The position numbers and the translations under genes are program-made. Source: Bacillota bacterium (GTDB lineage: Bacteria; Bacillota; Clostridia; Peptostreptococcales; Acidaminobacteraceae). From it: a stretch of 64,000 nt of DNA. The notes below the pieces were generated by a model that saw nothing but the letters and a program-made list of their open reading frames with translations, was not told the DNA's origin and searched no databases. The stretch lies in the NCBI GenBank assembly GCA_025210655.1, contig JAOARG010000013.1:62001-126000 (forward strand). The letters are read 5' to 3'. Below are positions 9,061 through 16,863 of the stretch, in pieces; positions within the stretch are counted from its first letter, which is position 1; each line of letters begins with the position of its first letter.

Positions 9061-9100
9061 AACAGTGTAAAGCATTTACATGTAAACACTTTACACTGTT
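9061..9100 (-). terminator. Terminator of the activator gene, built from the same GTGTAAA motif
   Basis: A 40-base near-perfect palindrome: AACAGTGTAAAG / CTTTACACTGTT outer arms with TTTACATGTAAA in the middle. On the minus strand it is followed by TTTTTATG, fitting an intrinsic terminator for the gene that starts at 10414. Its arms repeat the GTGTAAA half-site of the palindrome at 8986, so it may also be bound by the activator. Confidence 0.65.
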
Positions 9101-9103
9101 GGA

Positions 9104-10414
9104 TTATAGATTATATTTTTTTAGATACTTGTATAGTGTAGGACGAGATATATTTAATAAATTTGCAGCTTCTCTCTTATTGCCTTTTGTTTTAACTAGT
9201 GTTTTTGAAAGTATATCTTTGCTAAGTTTTGTAAGTTTCTTTTGTTGTATCTGGTCATAAGTTTTTGTTTCAAGTCCTGATTGAATCAATAAATCTTTTG
9301 TTATGGTATCGCTGTCACACATATAAATTGCCCTAGACATTATATTTTCTAGTTCCCTTACATTTCCATCCCATGTATGGTTTAAGAGCATTGATTTTCC
9401 TTCTTCAGAGATATGTTTAATTAGCTTGTTTGCTTTTTTAGAAAGCTTATCAAGAAAATAATTAGATAGAAGCAATATATCTTCTTCTCTGGAACGAAGT
9501 GGTGGAATTTCAAGATTTAAAACTTTTAAACGGTAGTAGAGATCCTGTCTAAATTGGCCATTTCTAACCATTTCTTCAAGATTTCTGTTTGTAGCAGCAA
9601 TTATTCTCACATCTACTTGAATGGGTTTGCTACTTCCTATTCTATTTATGCACATGGTTTCTAGTACTCTTAATAATTTAGCCTGAATGTGTATTTGCAT
9701 TTCACCAAGTTCGTCAAGAAATAAAGTTCCTCCATTGGCAAGTTCAAATTTTCCTGACTTGCCACCTTTTTTTGCACCGGTAAAGGCACCTTCCTCATAT
9801 CCGAAAAGTTCACTGTCTATAAGTTCTGAAGGAAGAGTTGCACAATTTAGGGCTACGAAAGGATTATTTCTACGATTGCTATAATTATGTATCGACTGGG
9901 CAAAAAGTTCTTTGCCTGTTCCTGTTTCTCCATGTATTAAAATATTTTCATCATTGTTAGAGAAAATTTTGGAAAGGTTGATAACACTCTTTATAGAGTC
10001 ACATTCGCCGATTATATCTTCAAAATTGAAAAAAGCCTGATGACCGGCAATTGAGTTGGCTAGTTTTCTTGAACGCTCTATACTTCTAAATATATCAATG
10101 GCTCCAACAATTTCTCCGTAGTCATCAAAAATAGGATAGCCAGAGTTAATTAGGTGAAATTTTTTCCCTTTAAAACTCCAAAAGTATTCTACATCTATAA
10201 TACTTTTCTTTTTTTCTAATACATTTATCAACATTGATTTATCAGGTGATATTCGAGCTACTGCATGATTCAAAATATCATTTTTCTCAGCTCCGACTAT
10301 TTTGTAAGCAGCTTCGTTAAGATATATAATTACTCCATTTTTATCACATATTGATATACCATCATTAACAGAATCCAAAGCATTTAAGATTGCTTTATCA
10401 ATTGGAAAATTCAT
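9104..10414 (-). CDS. Sigma-54-dependent transcriptional activator (PAS, AAA+, Fis-type HTH)
   Basis: An enhancer-binding protein that opens sigma-54 holoenzyme promoters using ATP. Order: PAS sensor (about residues 8-110), AAA+ domain (about 135-365) with Walker A GETGTGKE, the sigma-54-contacting loop GAFTGAKKGG, Walker B GGTLFLDELGEM and the RIIAATNRNLEEM sensor region, then a C-terminal Fis-type HTH (NKREAANLLNISRPTLYKYL). ATG 10414 is chosen because GAGGTG sits six bases before it; an upstream ATG at 10447 lacks a site. It lies upstream of the PLP enzyme gene on the same strand, which has a matching -24/-12 promoter, so local control is likely. The PAS ligand is unknown. Confidence 0.93.
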   Translation of the reverse strand: MNFPIDKAILNALDSVNDGISICDKNGVIIYLNEAAYKIVGAEKNDILNHAVARISPDKSMLINVLEKKKSIIDVEYFWSFKGKKFHLINSGYPIFDDYGEIVGAIDIFRSIERSRKLANSIAGHQAFFNFEDIIGECDSIKSVINLSKIFSNNDENILIHGETGTGKELFAQSIHNYSNRRNNPFVALNCATLPSELIDSELFGYEEGAFTGAKKGGKSGKFELANGGTLFLDELGEMQIHIQAKLLRVLETMCINRIGSSKPIQVDVRIIAATNRNLEEMVRNGQFRQDLYYRLKVLNLEIPPLRSREEDILLLSNYFLDKLSKKANKLIKHISEEGKSMLLNHTWDGNVRELENIMSRAIYMCDSDTITKDLLIQSGLETKTYDQIQQKKLTKLSKDILSKTLVKTKGNKREAANLLNISRPTLYKYLKKYNL

Positions 10415-10586
10415 CTTTTTCACCTCAAGTACTTTATTTATGTACATTATAATATAATAGCAAGTTAAAATACAGACTAGGCTAAATAATATTGTTTACA
10501 TGTACAATAATCTTTATTTAAGTATAAGTGTATAATATAATAAATAAATAGACGGTAAAAAATGTTCTAAAATAGGAGACTTAATC

Positions 10587-12233
10587 ATGAACAAGGAACT
10601 TAGAATAAAAGTATGCACAGGTGTATATATATTGTTTCTTTTAGCTAGCTTGGTGATATCATTTTATACCAGTTACTTTCCAATGTTTAATGAAGAAAAT
10701 TCAATAAAACTTTATGGAGAAGATTTTACAAATAAATATACAGATTTAAAACTTCATAGATTAGATTCTAATTGGGGAAATCGATTGAGTTATGAGTATG
10801 GATTTAGCAAAGAAGATTTACCAATGAAAACATCAAAAAAACTAGCCTTATTGGTCTACCGATTTGCTAGCAATGGATATGAAATATATCTAAATGATCA
10901 ACTTATTGGTTATTATGGAGATATAGATGAAGGTAAAAGCAATCTATGGAATGCAGGTAATTATTTTGTTATTCCAGAAAGCTTTATTAAAGATGATAAT
11001 ATTTTAAGGGTTGAAAGTTATGCACAATATGCATCAGGTCTTCCAAGATTACCATTTGTCATATCTGATTATCATAGGGTAAGCCATGCTTATGGACAAA
11101 TACATTTATTCAATGAAATATTCATTACTATAGGTATAGGATGTATTATTTTTGGTGCAGTCTTAGTTATCTTATTGTCTTTTTCCAATTCAGAACACAA
11201 AAAAGCATACCTGTATTTTGGTATTTCAGCATTTTCCATAGGGATAAATGCTATTGACTATTTACCTATAAATAATACTATAGTTAGTCATATAGTGTAT
11301 AAAAAGCTAGTAATGGGTGGATTTTATGCATGTGCTATATTTATGACCCTTGCTTTATGTGAATACTTCAATAATAAAAAGGGCAAAATTGTTGCATACA
11401 TGTCGGCTTTGATATATCTACTTATGCTAATACTTATTAAAGATAATCTTTTCTTCAATAAGCTTTACAGTGTATTTAATGCCAGTAATCTAATTCACGT
11501 ATTGCTTTGGATATATATTACTGCTAAGAAAAGAAAAAATAGCTTTGAAGCAAAATTCTTATTTATTGGATTTTTAGGATTAATAGTATTTGGTATATTC
11601 AATTTTATTTCCGATATTAATGATGGTTTCTTTGTACTAAATACACCCCTATTTTATGTAGTTCTTATAGGAATCATTGTACAATTCTTAGTTATGATGG
11701 ATTTCCTCAGAAAAGAAGATGCAATAAGGCTTGAGAGAATAAATAGAATTATCGAATATAACAACTCTATTACTGATTCGTTGACCGGTGTTAAAAACCA
11801 GAGATATATATTAAGTGTTCTTAATGATATACCAAAGGACACTATCATTTCCATGATAGATATCGATGATTTTAAAAAGATAAATGATAATTATGGTCAT
11901 GCAGTTGGTGATGTTATTTTAAAGAAAGTATCATCACTCTTAGAAAAATCATTGGATTCTGATGATATTGTATGTAGGTATGGTGGTGATGAATTCATTA
12001 TTCTTCATCAAAGTAAAAATAAGAAAATGATATGTGAGAGAATGAAAAATATACTTGCTAAAATAGAAAGCAGTAAGTTTAGATATAAGGATTCGGAAGT
12101 CTTTGTAACACTTTCTGTAGGGATATTTACTACTGATGAGAGTGGAATAGGTAGAAAGATACTTGAAAAGTTGGATAGTGCCCTTTATAAAGCAAAGGCA
12201 AAGGGTAAAAATACAGTTGAAGTATATAGTTAG
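10587..12233 (+). CDS. Membrane diguanylate cyclase with 7TMR-DISM sensor and GGDEF domain
   Basis: A 548-residue membrane protein. An N-terminal helix and an extracellular beta-rich domain of the DISM extracellular type (about residues 35-165; LVYRFASNGYEIYLNDQLIG) lead into about seven transmembrane helices (about 175-375), then a GGDEF domain (about 395-548). The active-site motif RYGGDEF (GGDEF at residues 466-470) is intact and the IDIDDFKKINDNYGH metal-binding motif is present, so c-di-GMP synthesis from two GTP is expected. No clear RxxD inhibitory site is seen just upstream of GGDEF. The start has AGGAGA. Its terminator has been split by an inserted MITE-like element. Confidence 0.92.
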   Translation: MNKELRIKVCTGVYILFLLASLVISFYTSYFPMFNEENSIKLYGEDFTNKYTDLKLHRLDSNWGNRLSYEYGFSKEDLPMKTSKKLALLVYRFASNGYEIYLNDQLIGYYGDIDEGKSNLWNAGNYFVIPESFIKDDNILRVESYAQYASGLPRLPFVISDYHRVSHAYGQIHLFNEIFITIGIGCIIFGAVLVILLSFSNSEHKKAYLYFGISAFSIGINAIDYLPINNTIVSHIVYKKLVMGGFYACAIFMTLALCEYFNNKKGKIVAYMSALIYLLMLILIKDNLFFNKLYSVFNASNLIHVLLWIYITAKKRKNSFEAKFLFIGFLGLIVFGIFNFISDINDGFFVLNTPLFYVVLIGIIVQFLVMMDFLRKEDAIRLERINRIIEYNNSITDSLTGVKNQRYILSVLNDIPKDTIISMIDIDDFKKINDNYGHAVGDVILKKVSSLLEKSLDSDDIVCRYGGDEFIILHQSKNKKMICERMKNILAKIESSKFRYKDSEVFVTLSVGIFTTDESGIGRKILEKLDSALYKAKAKGKNTVEVYS

Positions 12234-12241
12234 AGTTATGA

Positions 12242-12398
12242 TGGCATTCATTTAGGGGAAGCCGCTGAAAAAGTACCTATGGTTGATTCTTATCTACAAT
12301 ATGTTGGGTTCCATAGTTGAAAGAAAGATACATATTGTGGTATAAGAATTTCAAATAGGACTTTTTCAGCGGCCTGCATTTAGGGTGCCATTTTTTTG
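12242..12398 (+). terminator. Intrinsic terminator interrupted by a MITE-like insertion
   Basis: ATGGCA (12241-12246) and TGCCAT followed by seven T (12386 onward) would form the stem of a normal terminator for the cyclase gene with a loop TTCATTTAGGG. The MITE-like element sits inside that loop, flanked on both sides by CATTTAGGG (12249-12257 and 12377-12385). Confidence 0.65.
12261..12373. mobile_element. MITE-like element, copy 1
   Basis: A 113-bp element bounded by a perfect 14-bp terminal inverted repeat, GCCGCTGAAAAAGT / ACTTTTTCAGCGGC. It has no coding capacity. The interior matches copy 2 (19080-19190) closely, for example TATGTTGGGTT and GAAAGAAAGATACATATTG. A 9-base direct repeat CATTTAGGG flanks it, consistent with a target-site duplication. 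Confidence 0.8.
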
Positions 12399-12493
12399 CG
12401 TAAATAAAAGGTAAAGAAATGGTTAGGATACTGTTAAAAGGAGTTATATAGAATATAATTAAGATGATTAAAATAAAAAATAAGGGGGAAAAT

Positions 12494-13951
12494 ATGAAGA
12501 AAATATTAAGTTTAATAACTATAGTGGTTTTATTAGTAAGCCAGTTTACTATGAGTTTTGCGGGAGCATACGATAGGGAAATAAATTTTACAAAATCTTT
12601 AAAAGTGAACAATGATAATCGTTACATAAAACCATCTTGGGTTGGTGAAGAATACAGAGAAAAAAAGTTGAAATTACTTCTAGATGAATCAGCAAAAAAT
12701 GGATATCTTACTGTTACGGAAAAAGCAACTTTAAATAATATGTTAGATGAATACATTAAAATGTTTAATGAGAGTACGGAGTATGTATATGCTACAGAAG
12801 ATGGAATACCTGAAGCTTACAAAGATGGTATTGCGAAATATTTATATCGATCAAATCCTACTGGACCAGACTTTAGAATGTTTAAGGATGGAAAGCAAAT
12901 TTTTATTTGTTACACTATTGAACATATTGAGTCAACTATGAACCTTATGACATATGGTTTGATTAATGAAAATGATAGGGTATTGGATTTAAATGGTGTA
13001 CCAAGTAGATCAGATGGAGTTGTTATGGCTGTAAAAATGCTTGGAGGAGAAAAAGAAGCACTTGAAGGAAAAATTTCTTCACCATATATTGGTGTTCCTG
13101 AATATGCTAAAGCCTATGTAGCCTATGCTAACAAAGTGGGTATTTTAGAATCTGTTCCAGATGGAACTCAGTGGGATGACTCAGTACTGAATCTAGAGGA
13201 ATATGGAGCTATGTTAGTAAGGGTTTTAGATTACAAAGTAGCGGATATTGAATATATAGGTAGTGGTGAGTATTTAGTTGATGGTAAAAAGGTAGCTCAA
13301 AAAGATTTGAATGCAAAATCATATGAAAATGCATATCTAGACTTACCAAGTATGTATCAACGTCTAGGAACTTATTATGATGCAGTAAGTACATTTAATA
13401 AACTCCAAGCAGGTGAGCCTTTAAGAAATGGTGATATGATATCTTTAGCGGATAAAATGTTATATGAAACTAAATCAAAGAGCAACGTAAGGCTAATAGA
13501 TGAACTTACTAATAAGAAAATAATAAGCAAAGATTTAAGACGATATATGGAGAATAAAAAATACTACGAAAAATTTACAGATGTTCCAGGGAATAGACCA
13601 GATGATGTTAGTGATTTTACAAAGATGTTATATTCATATGAAATGGATGATAGTGATATACGTTGTTATTCGATTATTGCTAACTACGATAAGTTTTATC
13701 ATAAGAAAGAAAATCAGATTGCTAGAATTGATATATATAGTGTTTATAGTAGTATAGAGGAAGCTAAGATTAAAGCTGAAAACATTTTAGTTGATTTAGG
13801 CTTATCTGAAAGTAAAGCTGAGAGATATGTAGATAAAGTGGTAAAGGAATCTGGTAAATATAAAGATTCTGTAGATATTAATTTTAATGGAATGAAAATA
13901 GAAGGTAATTACTTTGAAAATAAGATGTGGTATGATGTTATTATGAACTAG
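12494..13951 (+). CDS. Secreted protein with SLH-like middle region, paralogue of the 26895 gene
   Basis: An exported protein of 485 residues. MKKILSLITIVVLLVSQF through SFAG is a signal peptide. The start at 12494 is preferred because AGGGGG lies just before it; an in-frame ATG at 12464 would only add a charged tail. A helical N-terminal part (WVGEEYREKKLKLLLDESAK) is followed by degenerate SLH-type segments (RSDGVVMAVKMLGGEKEALE, YIGVPEYAKAYVAYANKVGIL) and a C-terminal IKAENILVDLGLSESKAE motif. All three segments recur in the same order in the protein at 26895, so the two are diverged paralogues. Function unknown; a cell-envelope role is inferred. Confidence 0.75.
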   Translation: MKKILSLITIVVLLVSQFTMSFAGAYDREINFTKSLKVNNDNRYIKPSWVGEEYREKKLKLLLDESAKNGYLTVTEKATLNNMLDEYIKMFNESTEYVYATEDGIPEAYKDGIAKYLYRSNPTGPDFRMFKDGKQIFICYTIEHIESTMNLMTYGLINENDRVLDLNGVPSRSDGVVMAVKMLGGEKEALEGKISSPYIGVPEYAKAYVAYANKVGILESVPDGTQWDDSVLNLEEYGAMLVRVLDYKVADIEYIGSGEYLVDGKKVAQKDLNAKSYENAYLDLPSMYQRLGTYYDAVSTFNKLQAGEPLRNGDMISLADKMLYETKSKSNVRLIDELTNKKIISKDLRRYMENKKYYEKFTDVPGNRPDDVSDFTKMLYSYEMDDSDIRCYSIIANYDKFYHKKENQIARIDIYSVYSSIEEAKIKAENILVDLGLSESKAERYVDKVVKESGKYKDSVDINFNGMKIEGNYFENKMWYDVIMN

Positions 13952-13964
13952 AAAATATACGGTG

Positions 13965-13991
13965 AAGAAGGCTTTTTATAGCCTTCTTTTT
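13965..13991 (+). terminator. Intrinsic terminator
   Basis: AAGAAGGCT / AGCCTTCTT stem with a TTTTAT loop and a following T-run, 13 bases after the secreted-protein stop codon. Confidence 0.85.
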
Positions 13992-14034
13992 CCATTCGCT
14001 TATACATTGTGAAAATAATAAAGGAGGAATGATT

Positions 14035-14577
14035 ATGAAATGTAAATGGGCAAGTAATGAAATACTAGAAAAGTATCATGATGAAGAGTGGGGAAAGGTT
14101 ACAAAGGATGAAAAGGTACTTTACGAATTTTTAGTTTTAGAGTCGGCTCAGGCTGGTCTTAACTGGCTAACAATACTTAAAAAACGTGAAGGATATAGAA
14201 AATCCTATGATGATTTTGATTACATAAAGGTTTCTAAGTATGATGAGGCAAAGATTCAGGAGCTTTTATCTAATCCTGAGATTGTAAGAAATAAACTCAA
14301 GGTAAGGGCATCTGTGAATAATGCTCAAAAATTTATTGAAATTCAAAAAGAGTTTGGAAGCTTTTATAATTATATATGGAGTTTTGTTGATGGAGAACAA
14401 GTAATTAATACTTGGAAAGAGGATAGTGAAGTTCCAGCTTCAACTGAATTATCAGATAGATTGTCTAAGGACATGAAAAAAAGAGGCTTCAAATTTGTTG
14501 GAACAACCATAATGTATTCATATTTACAGGCCGTAGGGGTAATTAACGATCATATTATAGACTGTGAATGCAGATAG
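14035..14577 (+). CDS. tag: DNA-3-methyladenine glycosylase I
   Basis: A base-excision repair enzyme that removes 3-methyladenine from alkylated DNA. Family features: the N-terminal CKWAS with YHDEEWG, the ESAQAGLNWLTILKKREGYRK region that includes the base-pocket residues, and the C-terminal KFVGTTIMYSYLQAVGVINDH with the His/Cys residues of the zinc snap (Cys near the N-terminus; H and C near the C-terminus, DHIIDCEC). Length of 180 residues is normal. AGGAGG at 14022-14027 is too near the ATG at 14029, so the ATG at 14035 is chosen. It is apparently monocistronic. Confidence 0.95.
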   Translation: MKCKWASNEILEKYHDEEWGKVTKDEKVLYEFLVLESAQAGLNWLTILKKREGYRKSYDDFDYIKVSKYDEAKIQELLSNPEIVRNKLKVRASVNNAQKFIEIQKEFGSFYNYIWSFVDGEQVINTWKEDSEVPASTELSDRLSKDMKKRGFKFVGTTIMYSYLQAVGVINDHIIDCECR

Positions 14578-14715
14578 TATGTTTATAATAAAATACAATT
14601 TTTCTGAAAATTTCGAATTGACTTTAGTTGAAGAAAGTGCTAAATTATTTCATAAGAAAAAATGAATTATTATTCTTTATATAGAATAAAGTTAACTTTT
14701 GAAAGGAGAAGCATA

Positions 14716-15174
14716 ATGAGTGTTGAAAGTGTAAAAAAGCAATTCGAAGTAGAAAAATTAGAATTAGAAGTAATGGAGTTTGAAAGTAGCAGTGCTACTG
14801 TTGAACTTGCTGCGGAAGTTATAGGTGTTGAGCCAGGACAAATTGCTAAAACGATGGCTTTTAAGGTTGCTGATGAGGATATTCTAATAGTATCCAAAGG
14901 GGATGCTAGAATTGATAATAGAAAGTATAAGGATCAATTTAAATCAAAGGCTAAGATGTTAAAGTTTGAAGAGGTTATGGAGGCTACAGGTCATCCTGTT
15001 GGGGGTGTGTGCCCATTTGGCCTTAAAAATCCACTAAAGGTATATCTTGATGAATCTCTTAAGGTGTATGATACAGTGTACCCTGCTGGAGGGTCTCCTA
15101 GCTCTGCTGTGAAGATTTCTGTTGATAGGCTGGAAGAAGTAACTGCTGGTATGTGGATTGATGTATGCAAATAA
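14716..15174 (+). CDS. YbaK/EbsC family aminoacyl-tRNA deacylase
   Basis: A 152-residue protein of the YbaK/ProX superfamily, which hydrolyses misacylated tRNAs in trans (for example Cys-tRNA-Pro). Seen are the ELAAEVIGVEPGQIAKTMAFKV segment with the conserved catalytic-site Lys, and the glycine-rich GHPVGGVCPFGLKNPLKVYLDESL and AGGSPSSAVKIS motifs diagnostic for this fold. The start at 14716 follows GAAAGGAG; a longer in-frame start at 14662 has no ribosome site. Which tRNA it corrects cannot be told. Confidence 0.9.
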   Translation: MSVESVKKQFEVEKLELEVMEFESSSATVELAAEVIGVEPGQIAKTMAFKVADEDILIVSKGDARIDNRKYKDQFKSKAKMLKFEEVMEATGHPVGGVCPFGLKNPLKVYLDESLKVYDTVYPAGGSPSSAVKISVDRLEEVTAGMWIDVCK

Positions 15175-15271
15175 TTCACAATTTCTTTACAAAAAAGAAA
15201 TGATATTTGTATATACAAATAGAATCTCCTGTGTTATACTAATAGCGAAAAAACATTAAAGGAGAATCACT

Positions 15272-15496
15272 ATGAGAGAAGAAGTAATCAAATCTTTAGA
15301 AAAAGTTAGACCAGTACTTCAAAGAGACGGCGGAGACGTTGAATTTGTTGATGTAAATGAAGAAGGTGTTGTTGCTGTAAGACTTCAAGGGGCTTGTAAT
15401 GGATGTCCTGGAGCTACTATGACATTAAAGATGCTTATCGAAGGAACTTTAAAGCAAGATGTTCCTGGTGTAACTCAAGTAATAAATGTAATGTAA
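15272..15496 (+). CDS. NifU-like iron-sulfur scaffold protein (Nfu domain only)
   Basis: A 74-residue protein made of a single NifU C-terminal (Nfu) domain, which carries or transfers a [4Fe-4S] cluster between subunits. The typical RPVLQRDGGDVEFV motif and the cluster-binding CNGCPGA (CxxC) are present. The start follows AAAGGAG. It is monocistronic with its own terminator directly after it. The length is usual for stand-alone Nfu proteins in anaerobic Firmicutes. Confidence 0.95.
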   Translation: MREEVIKSLEKVRPVLQRDGGDVEFVDVNEEGVVAVRLQGACNGCPGATMTLKMLIEGTLKQDVPGVTQVINVM

Positions 15497-15503
15497 TTAA
15501 TTT

Positions 15504-15530
15504 AAAGACACCTTTAAGGTGTCTTTTCTT
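15504..15530 (+). terminator. Intrinsic terminator
   Basis: AAAGACACC / GGTGTCTTT stem with a TTTAA loop and trailing T-rich bases after the nifU-like gene. Confidence 0.85.
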
Positions 15531-15555
15531 ATATACAATATTAAGGGGATTGAGA

Positions 15556-16383
15556 ATGTATATTGATATAAATGATGTAAGGGTTCATTATGAAATTGAG
15601 GGCAATGGTATACCTTTGTTGTGTATTCATGGATATTATGCTGATCATAGGCTTATGAAAGGTATGATGGAAGCAATAATTGGCCATATGAATATAAAGA
15701 GAATATATTTAGACCTTCCAGGAATGGGTCTTACAGAAAATTACTCAAGTATAAAATCGGCAGATGATTTTGTAAGTCTTATATGTGACTTTGTTGATGA
15801 AATTATTCCAGAGGAAAGATTCCTTATTGCTGGATTTTCTTATGGTGGCTATCTTAGTCGGGCTGTTCATAAGAAAAAAAGAGAGTTAGTTGACGGAATA
15901 GTCTTGGTTTGTCCTGCAATTTATTCTGATAGAAAAATGCGTGAACTACCAAAACAGGAAATACTTTTACTTGACGAAAATATTGATGATCATTTTACTG
16001 AGCTTGAAAAAGTGGCCTTTAATAAGGTTTCGGTTATTCAAGATGTAAAGGTTTATGAAAGATATAAAAAAGAAATTCTAGTGAGTAACGGTTTATGTGA
16101 TTTTAAGTTTTTAGTCAGGATGCTTAAGAATAATTATAGTGTATCATTTGATGTAGACCATATAGAAAGCCTTTATGAAATGCCTGCTCTGATAATATGT
16201 GGAAGACAAGATTCTGTAGTTGGCTATAAGGATGCTTTTGGAATACTGAGTAATTACAAACACATTGACTACCATGTGATTGATGGTGCCGGTCATAATG
16301 TTCATTTTGAAAGAGAAGAATTATTTAATAGCATTGTTTTAGAGTGGTTTGAGCGAGTGATAAAGAGAAATGGCAAGGAATGA
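15556..16383 (+). CDS. Alpha/beta hydrolase
   Basis: A 275-residue alpha/beta-fold hydrolase. The nucleophile elbow is GFSYGG, the acid is in ICGRQDSV, and the catalytic His is in GAGHNVHFE; the oxyanion segment CIHGYYADH follows strand 3. The start at 15556 is supported by AAGGGG; an in-frame extension reaching back to 15403 overlaps the nifU-like gene and terminator and is rejected. The substrate is unknown. It is followed by hairpin array C. Confidence 0.88.
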   Translation: MYIDINDVRVHYEIEGNGIPLLCIHGYYADHRLMKGMMEAIIGHMNIKRIYLDLPGMGLTENYSSIKSADDFVSLICDFVDEIIPEERFLIAGFSYGGYLSRAVHKKKRELVDGIVLVCPAIYSDRKMRELPKQEILLLDENIDDHFTELEKVAFNKVSVIQDVKVYERYKKEILVSNGLCDFKFLVRMLKNNYSVSFDVDHIESLYEMPALIICGRQDSVVGYKDAFGILSNYKHIDYHVIDGAGHNVHFEREELFNSIVLEWFERVIKRNGKE

Positions 16384-16860
16384 TTTAGACCGTAGACAAA
16401 CTACAGTCTGGTTGAGTATTATGATGAATCATAACGTTAAGCGGTCATTTCATTCCTGTGAAGCGATGAATTTATCAATTCATTGTTAAGCAGTAATTCT
16501 TCGAATTACGTACAAGGTAATTTCCCTTAGGGGAAATACTTATATAAGAAAGAATTTAAATCATTAAAAACGAACCAATTTAATGGAATAATCTTGAAAA
16601 CCTTGCTATTACAAGCTTTGGAATTTTAGCTTGCGTAGCAAGGTTTCCTTGTTGACTAGGAAATTATATTTATAATTTCCTTCGGACAGGTTAAACAATC
16701 CCGCTGCGCGGGACCAGCAAATCCTTTCTTAAAAGGATTTGACTTTGTTCTACAGCGTTTAAAAAACGCCGCTTTACGTCTATGATAATAGATGCTTAAC
16801 GGTGCGAATGCACCTGCTTCACATATATTGAGATTCTCAATATATTGCTTAACACTTTTT
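16384..16860. repeat. Nested-palindrome hairpin array C
   Basis: A 477-bp gene-free stretch between convergent genes containing about a dozen hairpins: GACCGTAG/CTACAGTC (16388-16408, one mismatch), TTATGAT/ATCATAA (16419-16434), ATGAATT/AATTCAT (16466-16483), GTAATTC/GAATTAC (16493-16509), ATTTCCC/GGGAAAT (16520-16537), the central AAACCTTGCTA...TAGCAAGGTTT with an inner ACAAGCT/AGCTTG stem (16598-16646), GGAAATTATA/TATAATTTCC (16659-16680), TCCCGC/GCGGGA (16699-16713), AAATCCTTT/AAAGGATTT (16719-16740), GCGTTT/AAACGC (from 16755), GGTGC/GCACC and ATATATTGAG/CTCAATATAT. Left spacers GTTAAGCGG and GTTAAGCAG are complementary to right spacers GCTTAACG and TGCTTAAC. Confidence 0.8.
16649..16751. 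repeat. Dispersed 103-bp block, copy 1
   Basis: This block differs from 22833-22935 at only about 6 of 103 positions and holds three hairpins: GGAAATTATA/TATAATTTCC, TCCCGC/GCGGGA and AAATCCTTT/AAAGGATTT. A third, shorter and inverted relative is at 51090-51154. Confidence 0.9.
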
Positions 16861-16863
16861 TAA

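Noticed and set aside
15403-15555. N-terminal extension of the alpha/beta hydrolase
   Set aside because: It would overlap the nifU-like gene and its terminator out of frame; ATG 15556 has a good ribosome site.
16384-16860. tRNA, 6S RNA or group II intron for the hairpin arrays
   Set aside because: No cloverleaf with conserved T-loop, no intron domain V, and the arrays do not share primary sequence apart from the 103-bp block.
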